A stretch of 42,310 nt of DNA from Prochlorococcus sp. AG-418-I20 (GCA_003214175.1 QCLZ01000010.1:1-42310); one strand, 5' to 3'. Positions 25,889 to 35,510 are shown, counted from the stretch's first letter. Notes: generated by a model not told the origin, from the sequence alone. Numbers and translations: made by a program.

Positions 25889-26218
25889 TTATCTAATTTA
25901 ATTAGTTTTTAGTATTCTAGAAAAAAATAATATCAATCTCAATTAAAAAGTTAAAAATTTGACTGATTGATAATAAATAGCTTTCAAAATAAACAATATA
26001 AAATAGGAACCTTTATTTGATAGTAGAAAGTAGAATCGATAAGGTTTTAAATAAGAAAGATTAATTTAATTAAGTATTTTATTTAAAATTTACTTGTTGA
26101 GTGTGCAGGGCTGTTTTAAAATGAATAGGTTATTTGGATTGTCTATCCAGAGAAATGTCAAAATAAAGAGGGTTTTCATCTCTGCGACCTTTTCAGCGAT
26201 TTTCAAGCCAAAAACTCA
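25889..26218. other. 330-bp gene-poor spacer before tRNA-Arg
   Basis: The first 200 bp are almost pure A/T with no feature I can support. The last 120 bp (about 26097-26218) are visibly richer in G/C than the surrounding non-coding DNA and include GTGTGCAGGGCTG and CTGCGACC stretches, so they could hold a small RNA or the tRNA promoter and leader. A 35-codon frame from 26121 ends inside the tRNA and is not credible. Confidence 0.4.
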
Positions 26219-26292
<74 letters not shown>

Positions 26293-26320
26293 TTTTGGAA
26301 AAATTCAAGAGTCCAATCCA

Positions 26321-27622
26321 TTGAATTATAAAGTTAATTTACTCAATTATTTAGATAACAAAGGTTTCTTATTTTTTAAGTTGGGAATTTTATTCTTACC
26401 TTCCGCTCTACCTGTTAGCGGGTTGTTTTTATTAATTGCCCTTTTGTTATCAATCTTAGAAAACAGAAAAATATTCCTCAAAGATAAATTCAACATTTTA
26501 CTACTTATTTGTTCTGTTTTACTTGTAATTAATAGCTTATACAATTCATTCAACATAATTAATGGGGAATACTATCTTTTATACGACATCCCCTTAGATA
26601 TTAAATTTAGTATCTCAAATATTTTTCTTGATTTATTTAATTGGATTCCTCTTTTTATAGCTTTTTGGGGGTTTCAATTTTACCTGAATAGTATTGAAAA
26701 AAGAAGAATTTTTGCAAAATATTTAATAATAGGTACTTTCCCAGTAATTTTTAGTTGTTTTGTTCAGTATTTTTTTGATTGGGATAATAAACTCTCTATC
26801 TTCAATGGGCTAATCATTTGGTTTCAAAAGCCTTTTGGAGATCATGCAATTTCAGGTTTATTTAGTAATCCAAACTATACAGGTTTTTGGTTAGCCGTAA
26901 CTTGGCCACTTGCTCAATTTTTATTTATGGAAAAGAAAATCTTAAATTTCAAAAAGATTACGTCTTTATTTTTTTCTTCCTCAATATTATTTTTTACAGT
27001 TTTAACAAATTCCAGAAATGCATTAATTGGAATAATTTCGTCATTTTTAATATTATTTAGAAAAAAGTTATTTAACAGAATTTTTGTTTTATTAGCATTA
27101 GGCTCAATCATGATATTTTTGGCGAATTTCTTTTTATCTATAGACTTTATTAATAAAATAATCGATGACATACCACCAGATACTGCTATTTATAAACTCA
27201 CAAGGTTAGATTTTGAGAATGCTGTTAATTTTCCTAGAATACAAGCCTATAGCATTTCTCTAAATAGTATTCAACAAAGAATTTTGACTGGTTGGGGTCC
27301 GGGTACATTTTCAACAATTTATTCTTTAGGAGGTGGTAAATACTATCTAACACATACCCATAACTTTCTTCTTGAACTGGCCTTTAATTATGGATTACCA
27401 GTAGCTCTTCTGATAACTTCATCAATAAGTTACTTCTTTTTTAACTTATTAAAAAAGAAGAATAGATATATTTTAAGAATTCCTATAAACAACGCTTGGT
27501 TAGCATCATGTATAGCATCAATTATTTTCCAATTTTCAGACATGCCTAACTATGAAGGTAAAATCAGCTTATTGTTTTGGACTCTATTGGCAGGATTGAA
27601 ATGTATAAACGAGGAAAAATAG
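26321..27622 (+). CDS. O-antigen ligase / polymerase (Wzy_C family)
   Basis: A 433-aa inner-membrane protein with about 11-12 helices. The Wzy_C core is clear: FTVLTNSRNALIGIISSF (conserved R), a large periplasmic loop from about 27140, then TGWGPGTFSTIYS and the signature THTHNFLLELAFNYGLPVALL (H and N ligase residues). Such proteins join O-chains to lipid A core or polymerise O-units. An ATG in frame at 26261 lies inside tRNA-Arg and cannot be the start; the TTG at 26321 is the first sensible start. Its first-helix region FKLGILFLPSALPVSGLFLL fits as the N-terminus. Confidence 0.88.
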   Translation: MNYKVNLLNYLDNKGFLFFKLGILFLPSALPVSGLFLLIALLLSILENRKIFLKDKFNILLLICSVLLVINSLYNSFNIINGEYYLLYDIPLDIKFSISNIFLDLFNWIPLFIAFWGFQFYLNSIEKRRIFAKYLIIGTFPVIFSCFVQYFFDWDNKLSIFNGLIIWFQKPFGDHAISGLFSNPNYTGFWLAVTWPLAQFLFMEKKILNFKKITSLFFSSSILFFTVLTNSRNALIGIISSFLILFRKKLFNRIFVLLALGSIMIFLANFFLSIDFINKIIDDIPPDTAIYKLTRLDFENAVNFPRIQAYSISLNSIQQRILTGWGPGTFSTIYSLGGGKYYLTHTHNFLLELAFNYGLPVALLITSSISYFFFNLLKKKNRYILRIPINNAWLASCIASIIFQFSDMPNYEGKISLLFWTLLAGLKCINEEK

Positions 27623-27730
27623 ATCTTCTATAATTAAAAAAATGTTTTTTATTACTTAAAATCTTATAAAAACAAATTTAAAGTAAAAAAAATTTTATAA
27701 TCTTAAAGAAATTATTAGAAATTTACTTTA

Positions 27731-28657
27731 TTGAAAAATTTAGTTACTGGAGGAGCGGGTTTTATAGGTTCTCACTTAATTGATTCACTCATGAATGAGG
27801 GTGAACACGTTATTTGTATTGACGATTTAAGCACGGGCAATTCGAAAAATATCGAAAAATGGTTAAATAACCCCAAATTCACATTTATTTTGCATGATGT
27901 TACTAAACCAATAGAATTGCAAACAGATAGGATTTGGCATTTAGCATGTCCGGCTTCATCTATCCATTACCAAAAAAACCCAATAAAAACTTCAGAAACT
28001 AATTTCTTAGGCACTCTAAATATGCTTAAAATTGCAAGAACATTAGATATTGAGATTTTGTTTACAAGTACAAGTGAGATTTATGGTGATTCAAATTGTG
28101 ATGTACAAGAAGAATCATTTAAAGGTTATATTAATCCAAACGGTTTAAGAAGTTGCTATGGAGAGGGGAAAAGAATGGCTGAATCACTATGTTTGGATTT
28201 TATGAGAACATATGGTACTAAAATTCGCATTGCAAGAATATTCAATACTTATGGACCAAGAATGAAAAAAGAAGATGGAAGAGTTATATCCAATCTACTT
28301 CAACAAGCTATATCAAAAAAGTCATTAACAATTTATGGAACAGGCAAACAAAAGAGATGTTTTTGTTACATAGATGACATAATCTTAGGAATGAAAAAGT
28401 TGATAAAAACAAATTATTCAGGTCCTGTAAATTTAGGTAATCCTCAGGAAAATTTCAGCATAATTGAAATTGTTGATTTAATAAGATCAAAATTCAATTA
28501 TAAGATTAATGTTGTTTATCTACCACTTCCTGCTGATGATCCAATAAAAAGGAAACCATCTGTTAAACTCGCGGAAAGTATACTTCAGTGGAAGCCCTTA
28601 GTTGATCTTAATGAGGGTTTAGATAAAACAATTCATTATATTAAAGGAACACTTTAA
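27731..28657 (+). CDS. UDP-glucuronate decarboxylase (UDP-xylose synthase)
   Basis: A 308-aa extended SDR. It converts UDP-glucuronate to UDP-xylose with NAD cycling. The NAD loop GGAGFIG is at residues 7-13. WHLACPASSIHYQKNPIKT (69-87) is the UXS signature. Glu116 in STSEIYG and the Tyr143/Lys147 pair (SCYGEGKR) are the catalytic residues. LPADDPIKRKP near the C-terminus matches the UXS Arg block. The start is TTG at 27731. Its TAA overlaps the ugd ATG (TAATG), so substrate producer and consumer are translated together. Confidence 0.9.
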   Translation: MKNLVTGGAGFIGSHLIDSLMNEGEHVICIDDLSTGNSKNIEKWLNNPKFTFILHDVTKPIELQTDRIWHLACPASSIHYQKNPIKTSETNFLGTLNMLKIARTLDIEILFTSTSEIYGDSNCDVQEESFKGYINPNGLRSCYGEGKRMAESLCLDFMRTYGTKIRIARIFNTYGPRMKKEDGRVISNLLQQAISKKSLTIYGTGKQKRCFCYIDDIILGMKKLIKTNYSGPVNLGNPQENFSIIEIVDLIRSKFNYKINVVYLPLPADDPIKRKPSVKLAESILQWKPLVDLNEGLDKTIHYIKGTL

Positions 28658-30057
28658 TGAAACTAGATAGAGAAATTAAAAAAATTTGTTGTATTGGGGC
28701 TGGATATGTCGGTGGACCATCAATGGCTGTAATTGCACATAAATGTCCTGAAATAATAGTTAATGTGGTTGATATAAATGAAGAACGAATAGCTAGTTGG
28801 AATGATCCTGATATCAAAGCACTACCTATTTATGAACCTGGGCTAGCAGAAATAATTGCAGAATGTAGAGGTAAAAATCTTTATTTTTCTACAGAAATAA
28901 AAAAGCAAATATCACAAGCAGATATGATATTTATTTCTGTAAATACCCCAACAAAAACGCGCGGGATAGGAGCTGGCAAAGCTAGTGATCTCAAATGGGT
29001 TGAAGCTTCAGCGAGGCAAATATCAGAATATGCAAGTGGCTTTACAATAGTTGTTGAAAAAAGCACTTTACCAGTAAGAACAGCTCAAACTATTAAACAA
29101 ATTCTTCAATCGTCAAATAAACAATCAAAAAATAAAAAATTTTCTGTTTTATCAAATCCTGAGTTCTTAGCTGAAGGAACTGCTATAAATGACTTAAATT
29201 ATCCAGATAGAGTGTTAATTGGAGGTGAAGATCAAGAATCAATTAAAAAGCTCATAGATATATATCTTCATTGGGTACCTAGAAAAAAAATAATAACTAC
29301 AAATTTATGGAGTTCAGAGCTTTCAAAATTATTATCTAATGCATTTCTTGCTCAGAGGATAAGTTCAATTAACTCAGTAACTGCATTATGTGAAACTACC
29401 GGTGCTGACATAAAAGAAGTTGCTGAAGCAATCAAAAGTGATCATAGAATCGGGAAAGATTTTCTTGATCCTGGCCCTGGATTTGGAGGAAGCTGTTTCA
29501 AAAAAGATATTTTGAATCTTGTTTATATATGCGATCATTATGGATTAAAACAGGTTTCTTCTTATTGGGAAAAAGTCGTTGATATTAATAATTGGCAAAG
29601 TGAAAGAATACTAAATGTAATAATTGAAAAATTATTTGGAACTGTCTCAGACAAAACTATCTCCATCCTAGGTTTTGCATTTAAAGCAAATACAAATGAT
29701 ACAAGAGAGTCCCCCGCAATCAAAATATGCAGAGGATTACTAGAAGAAGGTTGTAAATTAAAAATTTACGATCCAAAAGTAAGTTCTCAACAAATAGAAA
29801 AAGAATTATGCATGCCACTTACCGAAAAAAAGTGGTCATTTGCAAATTCGATAATTGATTCCGTAAAAGGTTCAGATGCAATTGTTGTAATTACAGAGTG
29901 GCAAGAATTTAAAGACATGGATTGGGAATCATTATCAAAAAAAATGAGATCTCCTTCCTGGTTGTTTGACACAAGATCTATTTGTGATATTGAAGAGGCT
30001 AAAAATCACGGTTTCAATATTTGGCGAATTGGAGCAGATTTAAATCTTATGAATTAA
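28657..30057 (+). CDS. ugd: UDP-glucose 6-dehydrogenase, eukaryote-like long form
   Basis: A 466-aa NAD-dependent enzyme oxidising UDP-glucose to UDP-glucuronate in two steps. The Rossmann motif GAGYVGGPS is at 14-22, the VEKSTLPVRTA block at 133-143, and the catalytic Cys280 in GPGFGGSCFKKD. The C-terminal UDP-binding domain has GFAFKANTNDTRESPA. The GAGYVGGP start, the IPIYEPGL-like loop and the inserted NTPTKTRGIGAGKASDLKWV stretch are characteristic of the animal/plant class of UGDH, which is also found in some bacteria. It is coupled to the UDP-xylose synthase gene upstream and its stop overlaps the convergent transferase gene. Confidence 0.93.
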   Translation: MKLDREIKKICCIGAGYVGGPSMAVIAHKCPEIIVNVVDINEERIASWNDPDIKALPIYEPGLAEIIAECRGKNLYFSTEIKKQISQADMIFISVNTPTKTRGIGAGKASDLKWVEASARQISEYASGFTIVVEKSTLPVRTAQTIKQILQSSNKQSKNKKFSVLSNPEFLAEGTAINDLNYPDRVLIGGEDQESIKKLIDIYLHWVPRKKIITTNLWSSELSKLLSNAFLAQRISSINSVTALCETTGADIKEVAEAIKSDHRIGKDFLDPGPGFGGSCFKKDILNLVYICDHYGLKQVSSYWEKVVDINNWQSERILNVIIEKLFGTVSDKTISILGFAFKANTNDTRESPAIKICRGLLEEGCKLKIYDPKVSSQQIEKELCMPLTEKKWSFANSIIDSVKGSDAIVVITEWQEFKDMDWESLSKKMRSPSWLFDTRSICDIEEAKNHGFNIWRIGADLNLMN

Positions 30058-31025
30058 ATCAATAATGAAGCAATCAAAATATTTATTAATGAGAAAATAT
30101 AAATTGTAATCACTGTATTTTTATCACTTAAACCTTTATCAACTAACCTGTAATGTAAATGACTTCTATCTGGGTAAAAAGGAGACTTTTGTTTTATAAC
30201 TCTGGTGCAAATAACGCTTGTCATATCTAAAAGAGGTATTAATAATATTATTGCTGGGATTAGGACAGAGGTTGAAGAAGTTGCAAAAGATTGGTTTATA
30301 GTTCTCGTAGATCCAGTTATCGAGAATAATCCAATACAAAACCCTAAAAGATAAGATCCACTATCCCCCATGAATATTTTTGAAGGGTAAAAATTATATT
30401 TTAAAAATCCTAGGCAAATCCCACATAAAGAAACCAAAAAGGGAATTTCATTAAAATTTCCAAATTTTAAACATATTATTATCATTCCCAAAGAGGATAT
30501 CAAAACTATTCCTGAAGCCAAGCCATCTAAACCATCCATCCAATTTATCGCATTTGTGATCCCTACAAGCCATAAAACAGTTACTAAATAACTAAACATT
30601 GTAGGTAATTCTAAATAGTAATTAGAGGTGGTTGATAATGAGAAATCAAATGTATAAATTCCAAAATTGTTAGCCCAAGCAAAAGAAGCCAATAAAATTT
30701 CAATAAAAAGCCTTTTTAAAGGAGAAATTCTTTTCAGATCATCCACTAAACCTAAAAAGAAAAAACTCATTATTATCAATAAAATATTCTTATTTTCTAA
30801 AATCAATGAAGATTCAGAAAAAAAATCAAATAAGCCTAGTGAGACGATGAAACCTAAAAATAAAGATATTCCTCCTAACCTGACCATCAAATTTTTATTT
30901 TGTTTTCTTATCTCTGGCCAATCAAATAAATTAAATCTTTTACCTATTTTATTAACTATTGGTATTGTTAATGTAGTAAACATTAAAGAACTAATTATTA
31001 AAATTGTATAAGCAGAAAATTCCAA
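30054..31025 (-). CDS. WecA/MraY-like undecaprenyl-phosphate glycosyl-1-phosphate transferase
   Basis: A 323-aa polytopic protein of the GT4 PNPT family that starts glycan assembly by linking a sugar-1-phosphate to undecaprenyl phosphate. The motifs are RLGGISLFLGF, the FLGLVDDLKRISPLKRL aspartate pair, ITNAINWMDGLDGLASG, and KIFMGDSGSYLLGF. FYPDRSHLHYRLVDKG (H-x-H type) is the polar loop characteristic of WecA rather than MraY. About ten helices are visible. It probably initiates the O-chain built by the neighbouring transferases; HexNAc-1-P is the usual substrate. Its stop shares TTAA with ugd. Confidence 0.9.
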   Translation of the reverse strand: MEFSAYTILIISSLMFTTLTIPIVNKIGKRFNLFDWPEIRKQNKNLMVRLGGISLFLGFIVSLGLFDFFSESSLILENKNILLIIMSFFFLGLVDDLKRISPLKRLFIEILLASFAWANNFGIYTFDFSLSTTSNYYLELPTMFSYLVTVLWLVGITNAINWMDGLDGLASGIVLISSLGMIIICLKFGNFNEIPFLVSLCGICLGFLKYNFYPSKIFMGDSGSYLLGFCIGLFSITGSTRTINQSFATSSTSVLIPAIILLIPLLDMTSVICTRVIKQKSPFYPDRSHLHYRLVDKGLSDKNTVITIYIFSLINILIASLLI

Positions 31026-31309
31026 AACTATAACTTTAAAAAACTAAAAAAAATTTTTTGATGATTTATTTATTTTCATTTTTATTAGATAAATACACCT
31101 TATTTATTAACCAATCTTATAATAACCGCTCAAGTTAATAATTATTTTGAATGTTGTTTGTAATAAGTAATTAGAGGTTTTAGTAATTTAAACACAAGCA
31201 ACTGATTTTGATAACTTTTTCTTGATAACGACCATAATTCTATCCATTTACAACAAGTTAATATTTATATCATAATTGATTGATAAATCATAATTCTTTA
31301 AAAAAATAA

Positions 31310-32329
31310 TCAAGTTATTGAATAGTATTCTTTATACCAATTAATAAATTTATCAACGCCTTCTTCAATAGATGTGCTTGGTGAATAATTTATCCATTCT
31401 TTTAAAGCGTTTGTGTTTGCAAAAGTTTGAACCACATCTCCTTTTTGAATTGGCAAAAATTCTTTTTTTGCATTTTGATTCAATTTATTTTCAATTAGTT
31501 CTATAAATCGCATAAGTTTTATTGGTTTACCATTACCTATATTGAAAACCCTAAATGGAGCAAGAGAGTTCTGATTATTTTCTTTATCAATAGTTGCTGG
31601 TTTATAACAACACCTAAATGTACCTTCAACCACATCATCAATAAAAGTAAAGTCGCGCAACATTTCTCCATTATTAAAAACTTTAATCGATTTTTGTTCC
31701 AAGATGTTTTTTACAAATATCATTGGGGCCATATCTGGTCTTCCAAAAGGACCATATACAGTAAAAAACCTTAAGCCAGTAGTTGGGATTTTGTAGAGAT
31801 GACTATAAGAATGGGCAAGTACTTCATTAGACTTTTTTGTCGCCGCATAAAGGCTTACTGGGAAATCAACAATTTGTTTTTCATCGAAAGGAATATTTTT
31901 ATTCCCCCCATATACAGAACTACTTGATGCAAAAATAAAATTTTCAACTTCAATCTTTCTTGCTAACTCTAATATATTTCCAAAAGCGACTAGATTGCTC
32001 TGAAAATAAATTTCTGGATTTTCTATTGAATATCTTACCCCTGCCTGCGCTGCCAAATGAACTATTGTGGAAATATTTTTATTGATTACTGATTTCTCAA
32101 GAAGTAATTTTTCTTCAATTGAGAATTCATGAAATTCAAATTTACCAGAATTATTTTTTGAACTTAAATCTCTTATGTGTTTAAGCCTAGAATATTTTAG
32201 GGACAAATCATAATAAGAATTTAAGTTATCAATTCCAATTACATTTTCACCATTCTTCAAAAGTTTTTCAGTTAATGCAGCTCCGATAAAACCAGCCGCT
32301 CCAGTGACCAAGATCCAATTTCTACCCAT
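31310..32329 (-). CDS. UDP-glucuronate 4-epimerase
   Basis: A 339-aa extended SDR that interconverts UDP-glucuronate and UDP-galacturonate. The NAD loop GAAGFIG is near residues 10-16, followed by IDNLNSYYD as in the GAE/CapI class. HLAAQAGVRYSIENPEIY, the catalytic Tyr/Lys in SLYAATKKSNE and RFFTVYGPFGRPDMAP are hallmark motifs of this class. It shares the UDP-glucuronate pool with the UDP-xylose genes on the other strand. A 284-bp AT-rich spacer without recognisable features separates it from the WecA-like gene, and 201 bp separates it from the dehydrogenase upstream. Confidence 0.9.
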   Translation of the reverse strand: MGRNWILVTGAAGFIGAALTEKLLKNGENVIGIDNLNSYYDLSLKYSRLKHIRDLSSKNNSGKFEFHEFSIEEKLLLEKSVINKNISTIVHLAAQAGVRYSIENPEIYFQSNLVAFGNILELARKIEVENFIFASSSSVYGGNKNIPFDEKQIVDFPVSLYAATKKSNEVLAHSYSHLYKIPTTGLRFFTVYGPFGRPDMAPMIFVKNILEQKSIKVFNNGEMLRDFTFIDDVVEGTFRCCYKPATIDKENNQNSLAPFRVFNIGNGKPIKLMRFIELIENKLNQNAKKEFLPIQKGDVVQTFANTNALKEWINYSPSTSIEEGVDKFINWYKEYYSIT

Positions 32330-32530
32330 AAATTATTGCATTAATGAATAATATTTTATAACAGTATAAATATCAATTCTTATGTGAACCAAATTTAATT
32401 AACTTTCAAATATTTTTAAAAGTTTTTAAAGTAACAAATTTTAGATGTCAAAACAATTAAAAATTATTGCTATTAAACATTAAGAACCTGAATAAATTAT
32501 TAAATAATTTTTAGGATCTCTAGCATATAA

Positions 32531-33511
32531 TTAATTGGTCAAATTTCTCATTCTCTCAAACTTTTTATTCAGAAAACAATTTAAATTGTATTCAAAAAGA
32601 TTTAATTGTTCTTCCCAGTAACTTGGATTAAAGGAAGCAATATGAGGTGTAAGGAATATGTTTTCGTTATTACAAAGTATTGAAGATTCATTAATTGGTT
32701 CATTTTGAGAGACATCTAGTATAGCTCTACTCAAGTGATTTTTTTCTAAAGCTTCTACTAAATCAAATTCATTAACAGTTGAACCTCTTCCAATATTTAT
32801 AAAGGTAGAAGACGATGACATATTTTTCAAGAATTCTGAATTAATTATTTTATTAGTTGACTTATTTTGTGGTAAGAGAGAAATTACAAAATCATAGTCC
32901 TTAAGATAATCATGTGATTGTTTAAATTTAAAATTTTTTCTTATAAATTTTGGACAATTTTCACTCCTTGAGATTGCATCAACAACAACGCCTAGACTAC
33001 TTAATTTTTTAGCTAGCTCTATACCGATTTCTCCTAAACCTATGATTAGAACTTTTTGTTGATCATAATTCTTTAGTTCACCAAAATATTTATTGTATAT
33101 TTCTCGTGTGAGAGGTTTCTTATAATCTTTGAAAAAGATATCAAGTCTTTTTGAAAAAATTCCCATTAGAGAAATTACATAAGTAATCATTGACTGAGTT
33201 ACAAGTCCTTTACTTGAAGTAATTATAAGTTTACTATTTTTATCTTCATACGAGTTTAATCTATCTGTACCTACAGAGCCAAAATGGACCCAATCTAATT
33301 TGGGCATGTAATCTAACATTTTTAATTCTATTCTGTTTCCCCAATAAATTGAAGCATCTTCAATATATTTTGGTTTATTTGGAACATTAACTGGGTAAAA
33401 CTCTATTGGATATTTTCTAGATAAATCAGCCAATCCTTTCTCTGGAATTTTATACATATCTATATCAAGAGAAAGGTCATAAGCAACTATGATTTTTCTT
33501 GACAAATTCAT
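32531..33511 (-). CDS. D-2-hydroxyacid dehydrogenase, NAD-dependent
   Basis: A 326-aa member of the D-isomer 2-hydroxyacid dehydrogenase family, which reduces 2-keto acids or oxidises D-2-hydroxy acids. The NAD loop GLGEIG is at 158-163. The catalytic triad is Arg242 (NIGRGSTV), Glu271 (SQNEPI) and His290 (TPHIAS). I chose the ATG at 33511, 7 bp after the upstream stop, because it begins directly with the first strand (KIIVAYDLSL). In-frame ATGs at 33541 and 33553 would overlap the enolase gene. No good RBS distinguishes them. Operon context suggests a sugar-acid substrate. Confidence 0.85.
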   Translation of the reverse strand: MNLSRKIIVAYDLSLDIDMYKIPEKGLADLSRKYPIEFYPVNVPNKPKYIEDASIYWGNRIELKMLDYMPKLDWVHFGSVGTDRLNSYEDKNSKLIITSSKGLVTQSMITYVISLMGIFSKRLDIFFKDYKKPLTREIYNKYFGELKNYDQQKVLIIGLGEIGIELAKKLSSLGVVVDAISRSENCPKFIRKNFKFKQSHDYLKDYDFVISLLPQNKSTNKIINSEFLKNMSSSSTFINIGRGSTVNEFDLVEALEKNHLSRAILDVSQNEPINESSILCNNENIFLTPHIASFNPSYWEEQLNLFEYNLNCFLNKKFERMRNLTN

Positions 33512-33518
33512 ATTAAAT

Positions 33519-34694
33519 TTAAATTTTATATCCTGAGCCATATATAAATTCATACTTAGAATTATCAGATAAATTAATTTCAGATAACATTTTATCTATT
33601 TGCGAATTAGAAATATTTTTATAATTTATTATTTCATTATTAAATAAATGTTCGTTAATATCAAATTCAATAATGGGGATCTCAAACCAAGAAATCATAT
33701 TTGAAGCTCTGGCTAGAGATAAATTCAGCAGACCTGCCAATGCAGATCCCCAAACATGAGAAGTGAATTTCAAAAAAGGATTATTAGAAAAATAATTTAA
33801 AATGTTTATAGCTTCTGAGAATCCACCACAATGGGTAACATCTAATTGAAAATATTTAATAATATTTTGATACAGGATATACTCGTTAATTGTAGTAAAA
33901 GATTCTCCTAAAGCAAAATTTACTTTGTTTTTAAAATTTTTTTGAAATTCATCATAAATAAAAAATTTATTTGGATCTAAAGGTTCTTCAAACCAAAGAA
34001 TATCATAATTTTTGAGGGAATTGATATAAACATTCAGGTCATTAGGAGAAAACTTATTTTTAAGAGTACCTTGAATAAAATCAACCATTAAAAAAGGTTT
34101 GTTACCATTTTTAGATTTTTTATTAAGTTCTTTTCTAACAATCTCTACTCTTTCTATATCCTCTTCAAGAGATTTATAACCACATCTCATTTTAAAACCA
34201 TCTAAATTGTTCAACCATATCTTTGATGCATCCAATCTACATTGTTCGCAATCATAGGCAACTGACCCCCCACTTGCATAATAAGAAAGATTATTTTTTG
34301 ATGATTTAGATATTAATTGCTCAGCTAATCCCTCGACTAATGATATGTCATTCTTATGAAAATATAATTGAATTATGCAACTTTGTATTGCTCCTACAAT
34401 AGATTTAAAAATACCAGAATTTGTAACGAAGGGAATAGGTATTAAATTAAAAATGTTTTTTCTATTGAAGGTAATTCCTATATAATTTTTTGATATAAAA
34501 TCAATTAAATTAGGAATAACCTCTGGGATATATATTCCTGCATAAAGCTCAGCAGATCTAGTTAGTCCACTTTTCTCTCTTACCGTTACTATAACAATTG
34601 ACTTGACACCTAATGGCTGACCAAAAGCATTGTTTTTAGAGCCATAATTTGAAGAAAATTTTCTAGCGGTAATATCATCTATTACTATATTCAT
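33519..34694 (-). CDS. Enolase-superfamily enzyme (mandelate racemase-like, probable acid-sugar dehydratase)
   Basis: A 391-aa protein with an N-terminal capping domain and a C-terminal barrel. Metal ligands are Asp205 (FLMVDF), Glu236 (LWFEEPLDP) and Glu264 (ALGES). The bases are Lys168 in the K-x-R variant FKMRC and the Asp285-His313 pair (QLDVTHCGG, TSHVWGSALA). This is the mandelate racemase-subgroup layout, whose members are mostly acid-sugar dehydratases giving 2-keto-3-deoxy acids. The second Lys of the usual K-x-K is Arg here. The ATG at 34694 overlaps the stop of the GT2 gene (ATGA); an ATG five codons earlier is less likely. The substrate is unknown. Confidence 0.88.
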   Translation of the reverse strand: MNIVIDDITARKFSSNYGSKNNAFGQPLGVKSIVIVTVREKSGLTRSAELYAGIYIPEVIPNLIDFISKNYIGITFNRKNIFNLIPIPFVTNSGIFKSIVGAIQSCIIQLYFHKNDISLVEGLAEQLISKSSKNNLSYYASGGSVAYDCEQCRLDASKIWLNNLDGFKMRCGYKSLEEDIERVEIVRKELNKKSKNGNKPFLMVDFIQGTLKNKFSPNDLNVYINSLKNYDILWFEEPLDPNKFFIYDEFQKNFKNKVNFALGESFTTINEYILYQNIIKYFQLDVTHCGGFSEAINILNYFSNNPFLKFTSHVWGSALAGLLNLSLARASNMISWFEIPIIEFDINEHLFNNEIINYKNISNSQIDKMLSEINLSDNSKYEFIYGSGYKI

Positions 34695-35359
34695 CCAATC
34701 CCTTTCCAAGTATTACCAGCTTCAGTGTAATGGTGATTACAGGAAAAATCAGGATCATAAAACGTCTTAAAGCCTTTATTTATCATATGAATAGCCCAAT
34801 AACGATCTTCTTTTGTTTGTAAATTATCATTAAAGGGGAATTTTAATAACGTATCTCTTTTGTAAGCACAAAGAGCATTATGAATAAAGTATCTTGATTC
34901 AGATTTTGAATACATATTGGTAATTGGTTCATCTCCAAAATGAGACCAAAGATAGCGCTTAGTAACCCTTTTACCATTATAAAAAGGCACCTGATTGCCA
35001 AAAACACAACAATGTTCTTGAAGCTTTTTGTTTATAAATTCAAAATTTATATTTACTAAAACACAATGGCTAGAAATAATTAAAATATTTTCCTTAGTAG
35101 ATTTTGACACCCCGTAATTTAAAGCTTTTCCAGGAGTATATTCATCAATATTAAATATTTTTATTGCTGTATAGTTATCATTCTCTTGAAGATTAGGGTC
35201 ATGGGCAAAGTATCTAGCTATTTGCAATGTAGAGTCTGTGGAATTGTTATCGATAATTATAATCTCAGGATTTTTTAACAAGTCTAAGCATGATTGTATG
35301 GTGTGACCAATCCATCTCTCCTCATTTTTAGACCTTATTATTACCGAAAGATTATCCAT
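34691..35359 (-). CDS. GT2 family glycosyltransferase
   Basis: A 222-aa GT-A fold inverting transferase. The start LSVIIRSKNEERWIGHTIQS and IIIIDNNSTDST are the nucleotide-binding strands. GKALNYGVSKST and SSHCVLVN stand at the DxD region, with SHC replacing the usual acidic pair, so the metal site may be unusual. QTKEDRYWAIHMINKGFK matches the acceptor (ED-x-W) motif. It is the first gene of a three-gene minus-strand operon with the enolase-type enzyme and the dehydrogenase. It is short, with no membrane anchor. Confidence 0.82.
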   Translation of the reverse strand: MDNLSVIIRSKNEERWIGHTIQSCLDLLKNPEIIIIDNNSTDSTLQIARYFAHDPNLQENDNYTAIKIFNIDEYTPGKALNYGVSKSTKENILIISSHCVLVNINFEFINKKLQEHCCVFGNQVPFYNGKRVTKRYLWSHFGDEPITNMYSKSESRYFIHNALCAYKRDTLLKFPFNDNLQTKEDRYWAIHMINKGFKTFYDPDFSCNHHYTEAGNTWKGIG

Positions 35360-35482
35360 GAGATTAAGGTTTTTTTAATATTAACCTATAGTAAAAAATA
35401 ATTTTATATTAACAAAAAAACATTTATTGATTATTAGAAATTAAATATAAAATCAAAAATTTTTCTTATAACTTTTATGTAA

Positions 35483-35488
35483 TATAAT
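35483..35488 (+). promoter_or_regulatory. Possible -10 box for the CMP-sugar synthetase gene
   Basis: TATAAT lies 22 bases before the TTG start in the 151-bp divergent spacer between the GT2 operon and this gene. There is no clear -35, and the surrounding DNA is nearly all A/T. Confidence 0.3.
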
Positions 35489-35510
35489 TAACTAAATTAT
35501 ATTATATACA

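Noticed and set aside
31269-31295. Short direct repeat ATCATAATT upstream of the UDP-GlcA 4-epimerase stop
   Set aside because: Nine A/T-rich bases repeated once are expected by chance in such DNA.
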